64,000 bases of DNA, taken from the NCBI GenBank assembly GCA_036365145.1, contig JAEOAD010002231.1:4319501-4383500 (forward strand). The letters run 5' to 3'. The translations under genes were made by a program, and so were the position numbers. Source of the stretch: Orientallactaga sibirica. Lineage: Eukaryota; Chordata; Mammalia; Rodentia; Dipodidae. The notes beneath the pieces are model-generated. The model was not told the origin of the DNA and did not search any database. It worked only from the letters and a program-made list of their open reading frames with translations. The stretch's first letter is position 1. Every line of letters starts with the position of its first letter. Shown here in pieces: positions 52,480 to 61,829 of the stretch.

Positions 52480-52562
52480 TTTTTTTTGCAGTGCTGCAAT
52501 CTGAACCCAGGGCTTTGTGAAAACTAGACAAGTACTAAAGGAACAGCTATGCCTCCTGAGAG
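52480..52562 (-). repeat. ID-like SINE, antisense
   Basis: GCTGCAATCTGAACCCAGGG and ACTAGACAAGTACTAAAGG follow an ID antisense layout. Confidence 0.55.
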
Positions 52563-52702
52563 AGTCTATTTCTCCTTCATATTAAAACATTTTGCCATGT
52601 ATGAGTTTAACCCTCACCAACATGTGATTGATGTTGTAGTGCTGGAAAGAGAACCTGGGCACTACACACACTCAGCATGCACTCTCTAACCGACTCCCTC
52701 AC

Positions 52703-53159
52703 ATACATACGCAAAGCCCTCCGTCAAGACTTCAAAGGTCCCACTCCAAAGTTTTGTTTGCATGTTTATGAATTGGATTGATCTTATCTTTGCCTTCTGT
52801 TTGGTTTCTTTCAGTATCTTCACCTCTGATTTGGCATGTGAGCAAGTATGTATTTGTGTTCTCCCACACTTACATAGACTATTTATCATGCTTAATGTCC
52901 TCTGAGCCACCTGGATTTGTATGTATTAGTATGGTATGTGGCATTAATTTGAGGAAATCTTTCAGGGACTACTGCTTCACATACTGCTTTGTTCCTTTTT
53001 TTTCTGTTTCTCTTATGCCCAGTTCACATTCTGTCCCTTGTAGGCACCCTGCAGTTCTTGGCTAGTGCCATTCACTTCCCCAGACTTCGTCCACTTCGCA
53101 TTTGAGTTTAGGAGCTTCCTGTCCTTAAGCTTAGTGATGTTGGCCTTAGTCAAGTCCCG
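52703..53159. other. Unassigned DNA
   Basis: A 95-codon plus frame (52,778-53,065) is open, without recognisable domain. It sits beside old LINE-like sequence and may be a relic. Confidence 0.35.
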
Positions 53160-53445
53160 TCTACTACTGAGGCCATCCGTTTTTTTCCTCACAGCTGTCC
53201 CAGTGTTTTGATATGTAACATTTCTTTTTGGCTCTTTCTCAGCATTTCTCTGTGTTTGTATTACCCATCTGTTTCTGCATGCTGTCTACTTCTCCCACAA
53301 AAGCCCTTCGTATATTAATTATCGCTAAAATAAATCCATCCAGATAATTCCATTGTTAATTCTGCTTCTGGAGCTGGTTTGGTGTCTTCAATTTCTTTGT
53401 GTTCCTTGTGATGTTTTTTGGTGCTAGAGTGAGACACTATCTAGA
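53160..53445 (-). mobile_element. Old LINE-like fragment
   Basis: CATGCTGTCTACTTCTCCCA, CTTCGTATATTAATTATCGC and GTGTTCCTTGTGATGTTTTT recall an antisense stretch of ancient L1-related elements (L1M/HAL1). Low-resolution recognition. Confidence 0.4.
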
Positions 53446-53575
53446 ATATTAATTATACTATTAATTATATTTATTATTATAGGTATATGGACAAAATATT
53501 GTATATTGTCTGCCTACATCACCATCAGCCCCTATTATTTTAAACTTAGTCCTAAAGAAATTTATTATTTATTTT

Positions 53576-53718
53576 ATTTATTTATTTATTTTTTTGGTTT
53601 TTCGAGGTAGGGTTTCACTCTAGCCCAGACTGACCTGGAATTAACTATGTAGTCTCAGGGTGGTTTACCTCTGCCTCCTGGGTACTAGGATTAAAGGTGT
53701 GTGCCACCATGCTTGGCA
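53576..53718 (-). repeat. B1 SINE
   Basis: Antisense copy with a deletion after CAGGGTGG (GTTTACCTCTGCC). Confidence 0.92.
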
Positions 53719-53754
53719 ATCTCATGATTTCATGATTTTTTTTTTTTTTTTTTT

Positions 53755-55081
53755 AAGAAATAAGACTAAAGGGCACTTGGTCCAGGCTGAGCTGTCAGAT
53801 GCGTCTCAAGTGGCCTTGAACTCATGGCAATCCTACTACCTCTGCCTCCTGAGTGCTGGGATTATCTCTGCAATCCCAGCACTCATGATTTTGAAAAGGC
53901 AAAATAAATCCAACACTTATGTTTCCATTTATTGTTGCACAAAGTGTGTTCAGGCCAACCTGCATTTTTTTTTCAAAAAGAAGAACGTGGAAGGGAAGGA
54001 ACCTAGCTGTTGTCACTATGTAGTCTCAAGGCATTATCAAACACTCAGAGTCCTCCTGCAGCCTGCCTCCCAGTGCTGGGACAGAGCTGTTAACTGCCCA
54101 TCTCAGCCTGATCTTATAGAAGAATAATTTATCTGCATAATTAATTATGAAGAAATTACCTTTTTTATTCACTAAATTTTTGTTTTTGTTTTTCAGGTAA
54201 AAGTTTCACTTTAGTCCAGGCAAACATTAAATTTACAAATATGTCATCTCATTTGGCTTGAACACTATAGAAATCCTCACCTCTGCCTCCCAAAACCATG
54301 GTTATAAAATGTTTCTATTAAGCCTGGGAAAATTACCTTTTTGTGAACATTCACTGAGGTTTAGAGAAAATAAATCAGCAAACTATGATTTTTCTGGTCT
54401 TGTCACTTTTTGTAGATTATGCTGCAAACCTGTCATTTCTTCCCCTTCCCCCTTTATCCCTCTTTTACTGAAATCTCTCTATGATATAAGGCTTTAATGC
54501 AATTGCAATTTCCTTAAAAGAAGTCCCATTAAATTTCAGATTACTTGTCCAAATACTGAGAAAATCATGCCAACACATGAAAAGCCAAAGATGAAGGATA
54601 AGTAAACTTTTCAATGTCCTGACAACATCATAGGAATCTATTTTTTTTTAAATCCAAGAGTGCTTGAGATTGAAGGTATGTGTGTATTTGAAAGGTTCAG
54701 ACTTTTATTTATTATAAATTTTTTTTTTTTGAGGTAAGATCTCACTAAGTATCACAGGTTGATCTTGAATTCATTATGAAGAGCTAGCTGCCTGGCACCT
54801 GCAGCTATCCTCCTGCCTCTGTATCCTGAGTGCTAGTCTACAGGTGTGTGCCATCTTCCTCAACACTTAGTTTTTTTCTGTTCTGAGAAAATTTTTAAGC
54901 ACCTGTTCATATTTAAAGGGAGATTATAGAAACAGACTTGCATACACATGAAAATGAATAAATCCCAATGGGAGGCAGAAATAGCACCAGTACCGTGAGT
55001 TCAAGGTCTCCCTCAGACAACAACTGAATTCCAGGAGGCCTGGACTGAGTAAAACCCATTCAAAGGCAAAAATAAATAAAT
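53755..55081. repeat. Diverged ~1.3 kb tandem unit A
   Basis: Unit A shares ordered exact blocks with unit B at an offset of 1,274-1,327: a 21-mer at 53,755, a 23-mer at 53,863, a 21-mer at 54,081, a 24-mer at 54,293 and a 32-mer at 54,561. Between blocks similarity collapses, and antisense B1 phrases are interleaved (53,781-53,862; 54,180-54,290). Confidence 0.7.
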
Positions 55082-56300
55082 AAGAAATAAGACTAAAGGG
55101 CAAGGGGTATAGGCCAGCTGTCAGAGCACATGCCAAGGCCCTAGATTCAGGCCGTACTACAGCAAAACTGGGTGTGTTGGTATATCTCTGCAATCCCAGC
55201 ACTCAGGATGTAGAGGCAATAGGATCCAACACTCCAGATCTTTGTCCACCACTTTGTGTGTGGGAGGCCAACCAGGGACCCTAGGCATCAAAAGAATTGT
55301 TTATAACAGGAACCTTTCTGTTGTAGGCAAGAGCATTATCACCAGCACAGTACAGAATGAAGTGCAGCCACAGCCAGTGCAGACAGAGCTGTTAACTGCC
55401 CATATCAATTTCATTACCAAGAATAAATCATCTGCTGGAGCAGAACTGATGAATACTTTTGCTTCACTAAAGATTTTCCTTTGAAGTCAGGTAAAAAGTT
55501 AGCTAGTTGCAAACATTAAGGCCACAAATATGTTCACATTTTGGGAGACACTATAGAAAGCTCAAAGATCCTCTGCAGGAAACCATGGTTATAAAATGTT
55601 TCTCCCAAGTATACAGGAATTTGAATTGTGCCTGAATGGAAATAACAGTCACAAAATGCAGAGTAACAAGTATTCACTCACTTAGTATGATTATGCTGCA
55701 AACAGCTTCTCTTCCCCCTCCCCCCTCCTCCCTCCTTCTCTGAATGGAAGATGAATCAGGGTCCACAGACACATTACAGAGAGGACTATACTGTGATCCA
55801 TTAAATTTCTCGGAAATCAATTATTTTATTTTGTCCAAATGTTTGAGGGAAAATCATGCCAACACATGAAAAGCCAAAGATTCATTTAAAAACAACAATT
55901 CCTTCCTTGCCATACCAAATTCATACCACTCTATTTTTTTTAACCTTCCCAGTGCTTGAGATTGAAGGCATGCATGTACCACCATGCCTAGCTTGTTTTT
56001 TTTTTTTTTTTTTTTTTAAGGTAAGATCTCACTCTAGCCCAGGTTGATCTGAAACTCACTCTGTAGTCCCTGTCTTGTACTCATGGTAATCCCAGCTACC
56101 TTGAGAGGCAGAGGTAGAAGGCCACCACAGAGTTCGAGCCACCCTGAGACCTTATTTTTTTCAGGTCAGCCTCTGAGTGAGAGTAAGTGCTAAAACCAAA
56201 AAAAAAATAAGGAAATAATAATTAAATTAAATTAAATTTTAAAATGAATAAATCAATCTGGCAGAAATAGCACCAAGTGTTTCTGTAGGTTTGTCCTCAG
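55082..56300. repeat. Diverged ~1.3 kb tandem unit B
   Basis: Carries the partner blocks at 55,082, 55,183, 55,383, 55,580 and 55,850, plus AAAATGAATAAATC (56,241, partner 54,951) and GCAGAAATAGCACCA (56,261, partner 54,975). It has less B1 material than unit A in its first half. An 80-codon frame (55,242-55,484) is open but unrecognised. Confidence 0.7.
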
Positions 56301-56700
56301 CAAAATATCTGAGGGAGAATTCTTTAAAAAGTATTGATCTTGAGCAGGTACCACACTTGCAATGGGCATTTGCCTGTAATGCCAAAGAACAAGTTCCATT
56401 CACCACAGACATAGAAAAACAAAACACATGCATCTGGAGAGAATATGGGGAGATGCTTGAGCCACTAACCTCTGGCAAACACTCTTCAGATGACATAAAT
56501 AAGTTTAAAAATTGATACTGCTTATGGGTCAATGGAACCAGGGGCTCTGGGGCTAGATATTAAGCATTGTTTATAACAGGCAGCTGTAGGATCCATAAAT
56601 TATTTTGAAATTTGCTACAGTTAAAATGAAAGCACCACAGCAATAAGAAAACTTTTTCACTTCTCCAGGCTTTTATTTAATCCCCTTCCTAAGATTTTTT
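56301..56700. repeat. Partial third unit C
   Basis: AACACTC..TCAGAT (56,478, partner 55,228) and ATTGTTTATAACAGG (56,566-56,580, partner 55,296-55,310) continue the order with offsets near 1,250-1,270. T-SINE-like words (GGGCATTTGCCTGTAATGCC, ACATGCATCTGGAG) are mixed in at 56,360-56,440. Confidence 0.5.
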
Positions 56701-56880
56701 ACAAAGCCTAAGGACCCAGTTTCAATTCTCCAGGTTCCATGTAAACCAGATGCACAAGGTGGCCCATGTGTCTAGATTTCGTCTGCAGTGGGTAAAGGCC
56801 CTGGTGTGCCCATTCTCTCTTTCTCTCTCTCCCTTTCTAGCTCAAATAAAAATAAATAAGTAAATTAATTTAAAGAAAAT
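56701..56880 (+). repeat. T-SINE, head truncated
   Basis: Starts at ACAAAGCCTAAGGACCCAG without the A box; body and tail complete. Confidence 0.88.
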
Positions 56881-56897
56881 TGCACAGCAAAACACTA

Positions 56898-57160
56898 TGG
56901 AAGCTGGGTGTGGTGGCAATCCTTTAATCCCAGCACTCTAGGAAGATCTCCTCCCAAGGTGCTGGGACTTAAATTCCAGGTCAACCGGGTTACAGGACAA
57001 CCCACCTTGGCCCTACAAACAACAAAGCAAACAAAAAAACCAATGAGTTTGGAAGATGAGAGCCTACCTCTAGCTTGGGCTGACCTGGAATTCACTATGG
57101 AGTCTCAGGGTGGCCTCGAACTCATGGTGATCCTCCTACCTCTGCCTCCCGAGCCCTTAG
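56898..57160. repeat. Scrambled B1 pieces
   Basis: Sense start AGCTGGGTGTGGTGGCAATC is soon replaced by AAGATCTCCTCCCAAGGTGC, then 57,060-57,160 is a clean antisense B1 part. This is the right edge of the patchwork zone. Confidence 0.7.
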
Positions 57161-57271
57161 CTTCATCTTTATAAAGCAAGCCCATCCATCAAATAAATCA
57201 GTTTTATTACATGCATGTTCCTTTAAGTGAAACTACAGTCAAATGAAAGCTATATTTAAATCCATTACCAG

Positions 57272-57386
57272 GGTCAAGTACAGGGTGTACACCTGTAATC
57301 ACAACACTCTAGAGGCTGAGGCAAGAAGATGACCATGAGTTCAAGGCCAGTCTGAGCTATATATGGAGACTTTGTCTCAAAAAACC
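57272..57386 (+). repeat. Old B1-like SINE
   Basis: GGGTGTACACCTGTAATCAC and GAGGCTGAGGCAAGAAGATG; general rodent spelling. Confidence 0.65.
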
Positions 57387-57393
57387 AATAATT

Positions 57394-57552
57394 TGGGCAG
57401 GGCATGGTGGTGCATGCTTTTAATCCCAGCATTTGGGAGGCAGAGATAGAAGGATCCCTGTGAGTTCAAGGTTACCCTGAAACTACATAGTAAATTCCAG
57501 CTTAGCCCTGATGAGATAGGTGAGACCCTATCAGGAAAAAAAAAAAAAAATA
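57394..57552 (+). repeat. B1 SINE
   Basis: Complete, moderately diverged. Confidence 0.9.
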
Positions 57553-57553
57553 G

Positions 57554-57712
57554 AGCTGGGTGTGGTGGTGCACGCCTTTAATCCCAGCACTTGGGAGGCA
57601 GTGGTAGGAGGGTCGCTGTGAGTTCAAGGCCACCCTGATAATACATAGTAAATTCCAGGTCAGCCTGAGCTACAGTGAAACACTACCTCAGAAAACCAAA
57701 AAAAAAAAAAAA
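57554..57712 (+). repeat. B1 SINE
   Basis: Near consensus, adjoining the previous copy's A-tail. Confidence 0.93.
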
Positions 57713-57719
57713 AGAAAAA

Positions 57720-57930
57720 CAATTACATATCTGGAGGCATTGTTCCCCACAATGACTGACTGCTGCTTCCACAGCTCATAACCCAGAACTTCCTGGTGAA
57801 TACCAGTAACCCTGTTGAGGAAGGCCCTCGGTGAATGGGGACAAGGAGGAAGGGAATGGGACCAACACATGATTTCTAATTAATAGAATACAAAGTTTCT
57901 AATTAATAAATAAAAAATGAAAATGAAAAC
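57720..57930 (+). mobile_element. LINE-1 3' UTR end
   Basis: CTTCCTGGTGAATACCAGTA, GGAAGGCCCTCGGTGAATGG, GGGACCAACACATGATTTCT and AAAGTTTCTAATTAATAAAT look like the terminal part of a rodent L1 3' UTR, related to but not the same as 34,401. Confidence 0.6.
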
Positions 57931-57936
57931 AAATAA

Positions 57937-58120
57937 GGGCTGGGTTTTCAAAGCTTGACAGCCTGGGTTTGATTCCTCAGTTCCTCAGTACCCATGTAAA
58001 GCCAGATGCATAAAGTGGCACATACATCTGGGGTTAATTTGCAGTGGAAGGAGGCCCCTAGCATGCCCATACTCATTCTCTCTCTCTTAAAAAAAAAAAA
58101 AAGTTAAAAATTTAAAAAAA
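57937..58120 (+). repeat. T-SINE, A box deleted
   Basis: GGGCTGGG jumps to TTTTCAAAGCTTGACAGCC, so pol III box A is gone; CAGTTCCTCAGTACCC shows a small duplication. Confidence 0.87.
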
Positions 58121-58132
58121 AAGGTTAACAGC

Positions 58133-58260
58133 AGAGTACGGTGGTTGATGCAATTAATCCAAGCACTTGGGAGGCAGAGGTAGGAGGATTGTATGAGTTT
58201 GAGGCCAGCCAGGCACTATAGCCTGGACTAGAATGAGACCTTTCCTTGACAGCAGCAAAA
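58133..58260 (+). repeat. B1 SINE, internally deleted
   Basis: AGAGTACGGTGGTTGATGCA; loses the ACTACATAGTGAATTCC part. Confidence 0.85.
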
Positions 58261-58583
58261 GGCTAGTTTTTAGAAGAAATATATGAACTTTAATCAACTG
58301 GAGTTCTTTCATTTTATATCCATGTGACTTTCTGTGCAACAAAGGACCAAGGAGGTATGTTCTGTAACATGGCCTGATTCTCCTGAAAGCCGGAGTGTTC
58401 AGACACGGCTGGGTAATATGGGAAAAGGTACTCATACATAATTTTATATAAACTTTTGTTATTAGGGCATAGCAAGATTGAGATAAATACATCCTTACTA
58501 GCTCAAAGCAATGAATGGCAAATGAAGAGAACTTATAAAAGTCTATACTCTGTTTTCACCATATCTTAGCTTTGGTACATTAG
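58261..58583. other. Unassigned DNA
   Basis: No repeat or gene signature recognised. Confidence 0.4.
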
Positions 58584-58597
58584 AAATGTATGATATG

Positions 58598-58746
58598 AAG
58601 CCGGGCATGGTGGCATATGTCTTTAATTCCAGCACTCGGGAGGCAGAGGTAGGAAGATCACTGAGAGTTTAGGCCACCCTGAGATTACATAGTGCATTCC
58701 AGGTCAGCCTGAGCTACAGTGAAACCCTACCTCAGAAAACCACAAA

Positions 58747-58813
<67 letters not shown>

Positions 58814-58951
58814 GAAGGAAGGAAGGAAGGAAGGAAGGAGGGGAAGGAAGGGAGAAAGAAAGAGGGAAGGAAAGAAAGAAAAGAAAAAAGAAAGAAAAGA
58901 AAAGAAAAGAAAAGAAAAGAAAAGAAAAGAAAAGAAAAGAAAAGAAAAAGA
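58598..58951 (+). repeat. B1 SINE with ~210-bp GAAA/GGAA/AAAAG tail
   Basis: Body 58,598-58,740, then (GAAA)n, (GGAA)n at about 58,812-58,838, and (AAAAG)n to 58,951. First insertion of a same-target pair. Confidence 0.95.
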
Positions 58952-58965
58952 AAATGTATGATATG

Positions 58966-59181
58966 CGCTGAAAAGATGGCTCAGCAGTTACAGGCACCTG
59001 CATGCAAAGCCTGACAACCCTGATTCAATTCCTCAGTACCCACATAAAGTCACATGCACAAAATGGAGGTGCATGCATCTGGAGTTCATTTGCAGTGGCA
59101 GAAGGCCCTGCATGCCCATATTCACTCTCTGCCTCTTTCCCCTTCTCTCTCTCTCAAATAAATAAAAAATATTTTAAAAAG
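58966..59181 (+). repeat. T-SINE, second at the same target
   Basis: Lies between AAATGTATGATATG (58,952-58,965) and AAATGTATGA (59,182-59,191). Confidence 0.93.
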
Positions 59182-59206
59182 AAATGTATGACAGTACTGA
59201 ATAAGC

Positions 59207-59383
59207 TTTTTTTTCTTTTAAATTCATTTACTTATTTGAGAAAAAAAGAGGAGGGGGAGGGAGGGAGAGAATGGGTGCGCCAGGGTTCCTAGCCACTACA
59301 GATGAACTCCAGACACATGTGCCACCTTGTGCATCTGGTTTACAAAGGTCCTGGGGAATCAAACCTGAGTCCTGTGGCCTGAG
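59207..59383 (-). repeat. T-SINE, head missing
   Basis: Antisense tail and body; ends at CTGAGTCCTGTGGCC without the head. Confidence 0.9.
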
Positions 59384-59679
59384 TAAGTTTTATTGTTTCA
59401 AATCCAGAGAATTTTCTCCCCCTTTTTGGACCATCAATACAGATTAAAACCATCCATTCTTAGATTTCACTGTGTTGGTTAAATGATTCACCCTTTCGGC
59501 AATTTCTTCCAAATAAGACTCTGAACAGATTCAGAGGTTAAATGACCAAAACTTAAGCTGTGTCCCTCAGGTTAATGATAGAATTGGGCATTTACTCTAA
59601 AGTCTTCTCATCTAACATTTTCTAATGCTAAAAATGTCTTCAGTACGAGGTGAAGCTTGGTTTAAAAATTCGTTTCAAA

Positions 59680-59839
59680 GCCAGGTGGGGTGGTGCATGC
59701 CTTTAATCCCAGCATTGGGAAGGTAGAGGTAGGAGGATCACCGTGAGTGAGGCCACCCTGAGAACAGAGTGAATTCCAGGTCAGCTTGAGCAAGAGTGAG
59801 ACCCTACTTCAAAAAACCAATAATAATAATAATAACAAT
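59680..59839 (+). repeat. B1 SINE
   Basis: GCCAGGTGGGGTGGTGCATG; tail (AAT)n. Confidence 0.92.
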
Positions 59840-59852
59840 AATTCCTTTCAAT

Positions 59853-60067
59853 GGGCTGGAGAGATAACTTAGTAGTTAAGGTGCTTCCTTACAAAGCCAA
59901 AGGACCTAGGTTCAATTTTCTAGGAGCCACGAAAGACCAGAAGCACAGGGCGGCGCATGTGTCTGGAGTTCCTTTGCAGCAGTGTGCCTCTTTCTCCACT
60001 ACCCCTCCCCCGCCCCGCTGGCCCCGTCTCTTTCAAAGAAATAAATAAAAATAAAATATTTTTTTAA
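59853..60067 (+). repeat. T-SINE in same-target array
   Basis: Between AATTCCTTTCAA (59,840-59,851) and AATTCCTTTCAAG (60,068-60,080). The 3' tract is C-rich (CCCCTCCCCCGCCCCGC). Confidence 0.92.
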
Positions 60068-60080
60068 AATTCCTTTCAAG

Positions 60081-60241
60081 AGCCACGAGCGGTGGTACAT
60101 GCCTTCAAGCTCAACACTTGGGAGGCAGAGCTAGGAGGATCTCTGTGAGTTCAAGGCCAGTCTGAGACTACCTAATGAATTCCAGGTCAGCCTGGGCTAG
60201 AATGATACCCTACCTCGAAAAATCAAAACAAAATAAAACAA
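60081..60241 (+). repeat. B1 SINE in same-target array
   Basis: Followed by AATTCTTTCAG (60,242-60,252), a third, slightly mutated target copy. Confidence 0.92.
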
Positions 60242-60249
60242 AATTCTTT

Positions 60250-60395
60250 CAGGTATGGTTGCTCATACCTATAATCTCAGCACTCAGGAGGCTGATGCAG
60301 GAGGATTGCTACAAATTGAAGGTAAGTTTGAAATAATCATAGTTGTGTTCTAGGTGTGTCCTGGGCTACAGAGACCCAGCCTCAAAAGTTTAAAA
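60250..60395 (+). repeat. Old B1-like SINE
   Basis: GGTATGGTTGCTCATACCTA and GGAGGCTGATGCAGGAGGAT. Confidence 0.7.
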
Positions 60396-60398
60396 TAA

Positions 60399-60475
60399 AA
60401 GCTGGGTGTGGTGACTCCTTTTTGTAATTCCAGGACTCTTGAGATGCAAGGAGTTCAAGGTCAGTTTGAATTGTA
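60399..60475 (+). repeat. B1-like fragment
   Basis: AAGCTGGGTGTGGTGACTCC and AAGGAGTTCAAGGTCAGTTT. Confidence 0.65.
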
Positions 60476-60648
60476 ATCCCATTCCAAAGGCTACACTTTA
60501 TTTTTATTTTAAAACAAGACCTTCTTTTATGGATAAATGCAAATGAAAACCCCTAGGAATCGATTAAGGAAAGGAAGAACCTATAGGGAGACCTGCAGCT
60601 GTTTGTGTTGTTTTAACCCCAGGTCCGGAGATAGAATCACAATGTGGA

Positions 60649-60678
60649 GGGTGGAGGGGGTGGGTGGAGGGTGAGGGG
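60649..60678 (+). promoter_or_regulatory. Predicted G-quadruplex motif
   Basis: Five G-runs (3, 5, 3, 3, 4) with loops of 4, 1, 4 and 3 bases satisfy the usual G3+N1-7 rule on the plus strand, about 300 bp from the CpG-rich part. Confidence 0.7.
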
Positions 60679-61146
60679 AATGCAAACAGAGGAAGGCGGA
60701 TGACAAAAGAGAAGGTTGGGATGCTGACGGATAAGCAATCCTCAACGTGGTAGCAGTTACTAGCTTGGAAAGTGGGATCATGAATTCTCTTGCTTCTCAA
60801 GACACAAGAAGATGATAGTATTTTTGTTGTTGTTGTTGTTGCCCATTTTAAAGGCATTTGTGAGAATGGGCGGCAGGCATGGGCACACTTCACACACGGG
60901 GCACTGTCAATATCCATCAGAACCAAGGCGTAACAAACCCAAAAGCCCTTTGGCATGACGCGCTCTGCTGGCTCAGCAGGCCCGCCCTGACCTCGACATC
61001 CTCATCTTGGGTTCACGACCCCATCAGAGCCAGACAAGGGCTCCGCTGTGAATTACTCAGGATGTTCAGCAAGCGAGCTCTCCAGGGTGCTGGGTTGCGA
61101 AAGACTCGGGAATCCCAGGCCCTGAATGCAAAGCGCCTGCAGTGCC

Positions 61147-61220
61147 GCGGAGCCCGTGCCGCAGAGCGGAGCCCGTGCCGCAGAGCGGAGCCCGTGCCGC
61201 AGAGCGGAGCCCGTGCCGCA
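61147..61220 (+). repeat. 19-bp GC-rich minisatellite
   Basis: Unit GCGGAGCCCGTGCCGCAGA starts at 61,147, 61,166, 61,185 and 61,204 (last one 17 bases), with no mismatches between units. Confidence 0.97.
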
Positions 61221-61437
61221 CTGGCGCACGTGGACACCACACCGCCAGCCCTGAAAGCCCTGAAAGCCTCAAACTCCCTATTTCTTCAGCCACAAAACAG
61301 TGTCTGTGGGTATCAAGGAATCATCTCTAATGGTTTTCTTCTTATTAATTTTTTAAAGGGGAAAAAAGTATGAGAAGAAGAGAACAAACATGTTTTTTCT
61401 AAATTTTCATTTGTTGCATCTCTTTTCCATCTTTTGA

Positions 61438-61600
61438 TGTTTGTTTTGGTTTGGTTTATAGAGTTAGGATCTCTCTCTAGCCCAGGCTGACCTGGATGAA
61501 ATTCACTATGCAGACTCAAAGTGGCCTTGAACAAACAGCTACTCTCCTATCTCTGTCCCCCAAACGCTGGGATTAAAGACTTATGCCAACACCCCTGGCT
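61438..61600 (-). repeat. B1 SINE
   Basis: Antisense copy, diverged (GCCAACACCCCTGGCT end). Confidence 0.9.
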
Positions 61601-61692
61601 CTTTTCACATACCTAATTTAATTGAGCAACGTTTTGTAACCTTAACAATGCATTCTACAAGCCCAGTAAATCTTTCTTAAAGATATTTTTAT

Positions 61693-61829
61693 TGGGTGTG
61701 GTGTCACACGCCCGTAAATCCCAGCACTCGGGGGACAGAGGTAGGAGGATCACTGAGAGTTTGAAGCCACCCTGAGACTACATAGTGAATTCCAGGTCAG
61801 CCTACGCTACAGTGAGACCCTACCTCAGT
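61693..61829 (+). repeat. B1 SINE
   Basis: TTGGGTGTGGTGTCACACGC; lacks an A-tail and abuts a T-run of the next element, probably inserted into its tail. Confidence 0.9.

Larger units (their letters stand above)
60476..61437. other. GC-rich island, SINE-free
   Basis: A SINE-free 960 bases, GC- and CpG-rich between about 60,930 and 61,260 in an otherwise CpG-poor window. It holds a 164-codon plus frame (60,879-61,373; MGTLHTRGTV...), a 130-codon minus frame (60,564-60,956), a G-quadruplex motif and a 19-bp tandem repeat. GC-rich DNA opens frames by chance, and the repeat shifts frame every unit, so I do not call a protein. A promoter/first exon, an exon of a non-coding RNA, or a lone island are all possible. 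Confidence 0.45.

Noticed and set aside
60879..61373. 164-codon frame as a protein gene
   Set aside because: High GC opens frames on both strands, a 19-bp repeat breaks codon phase, and there is no recognisable domain.
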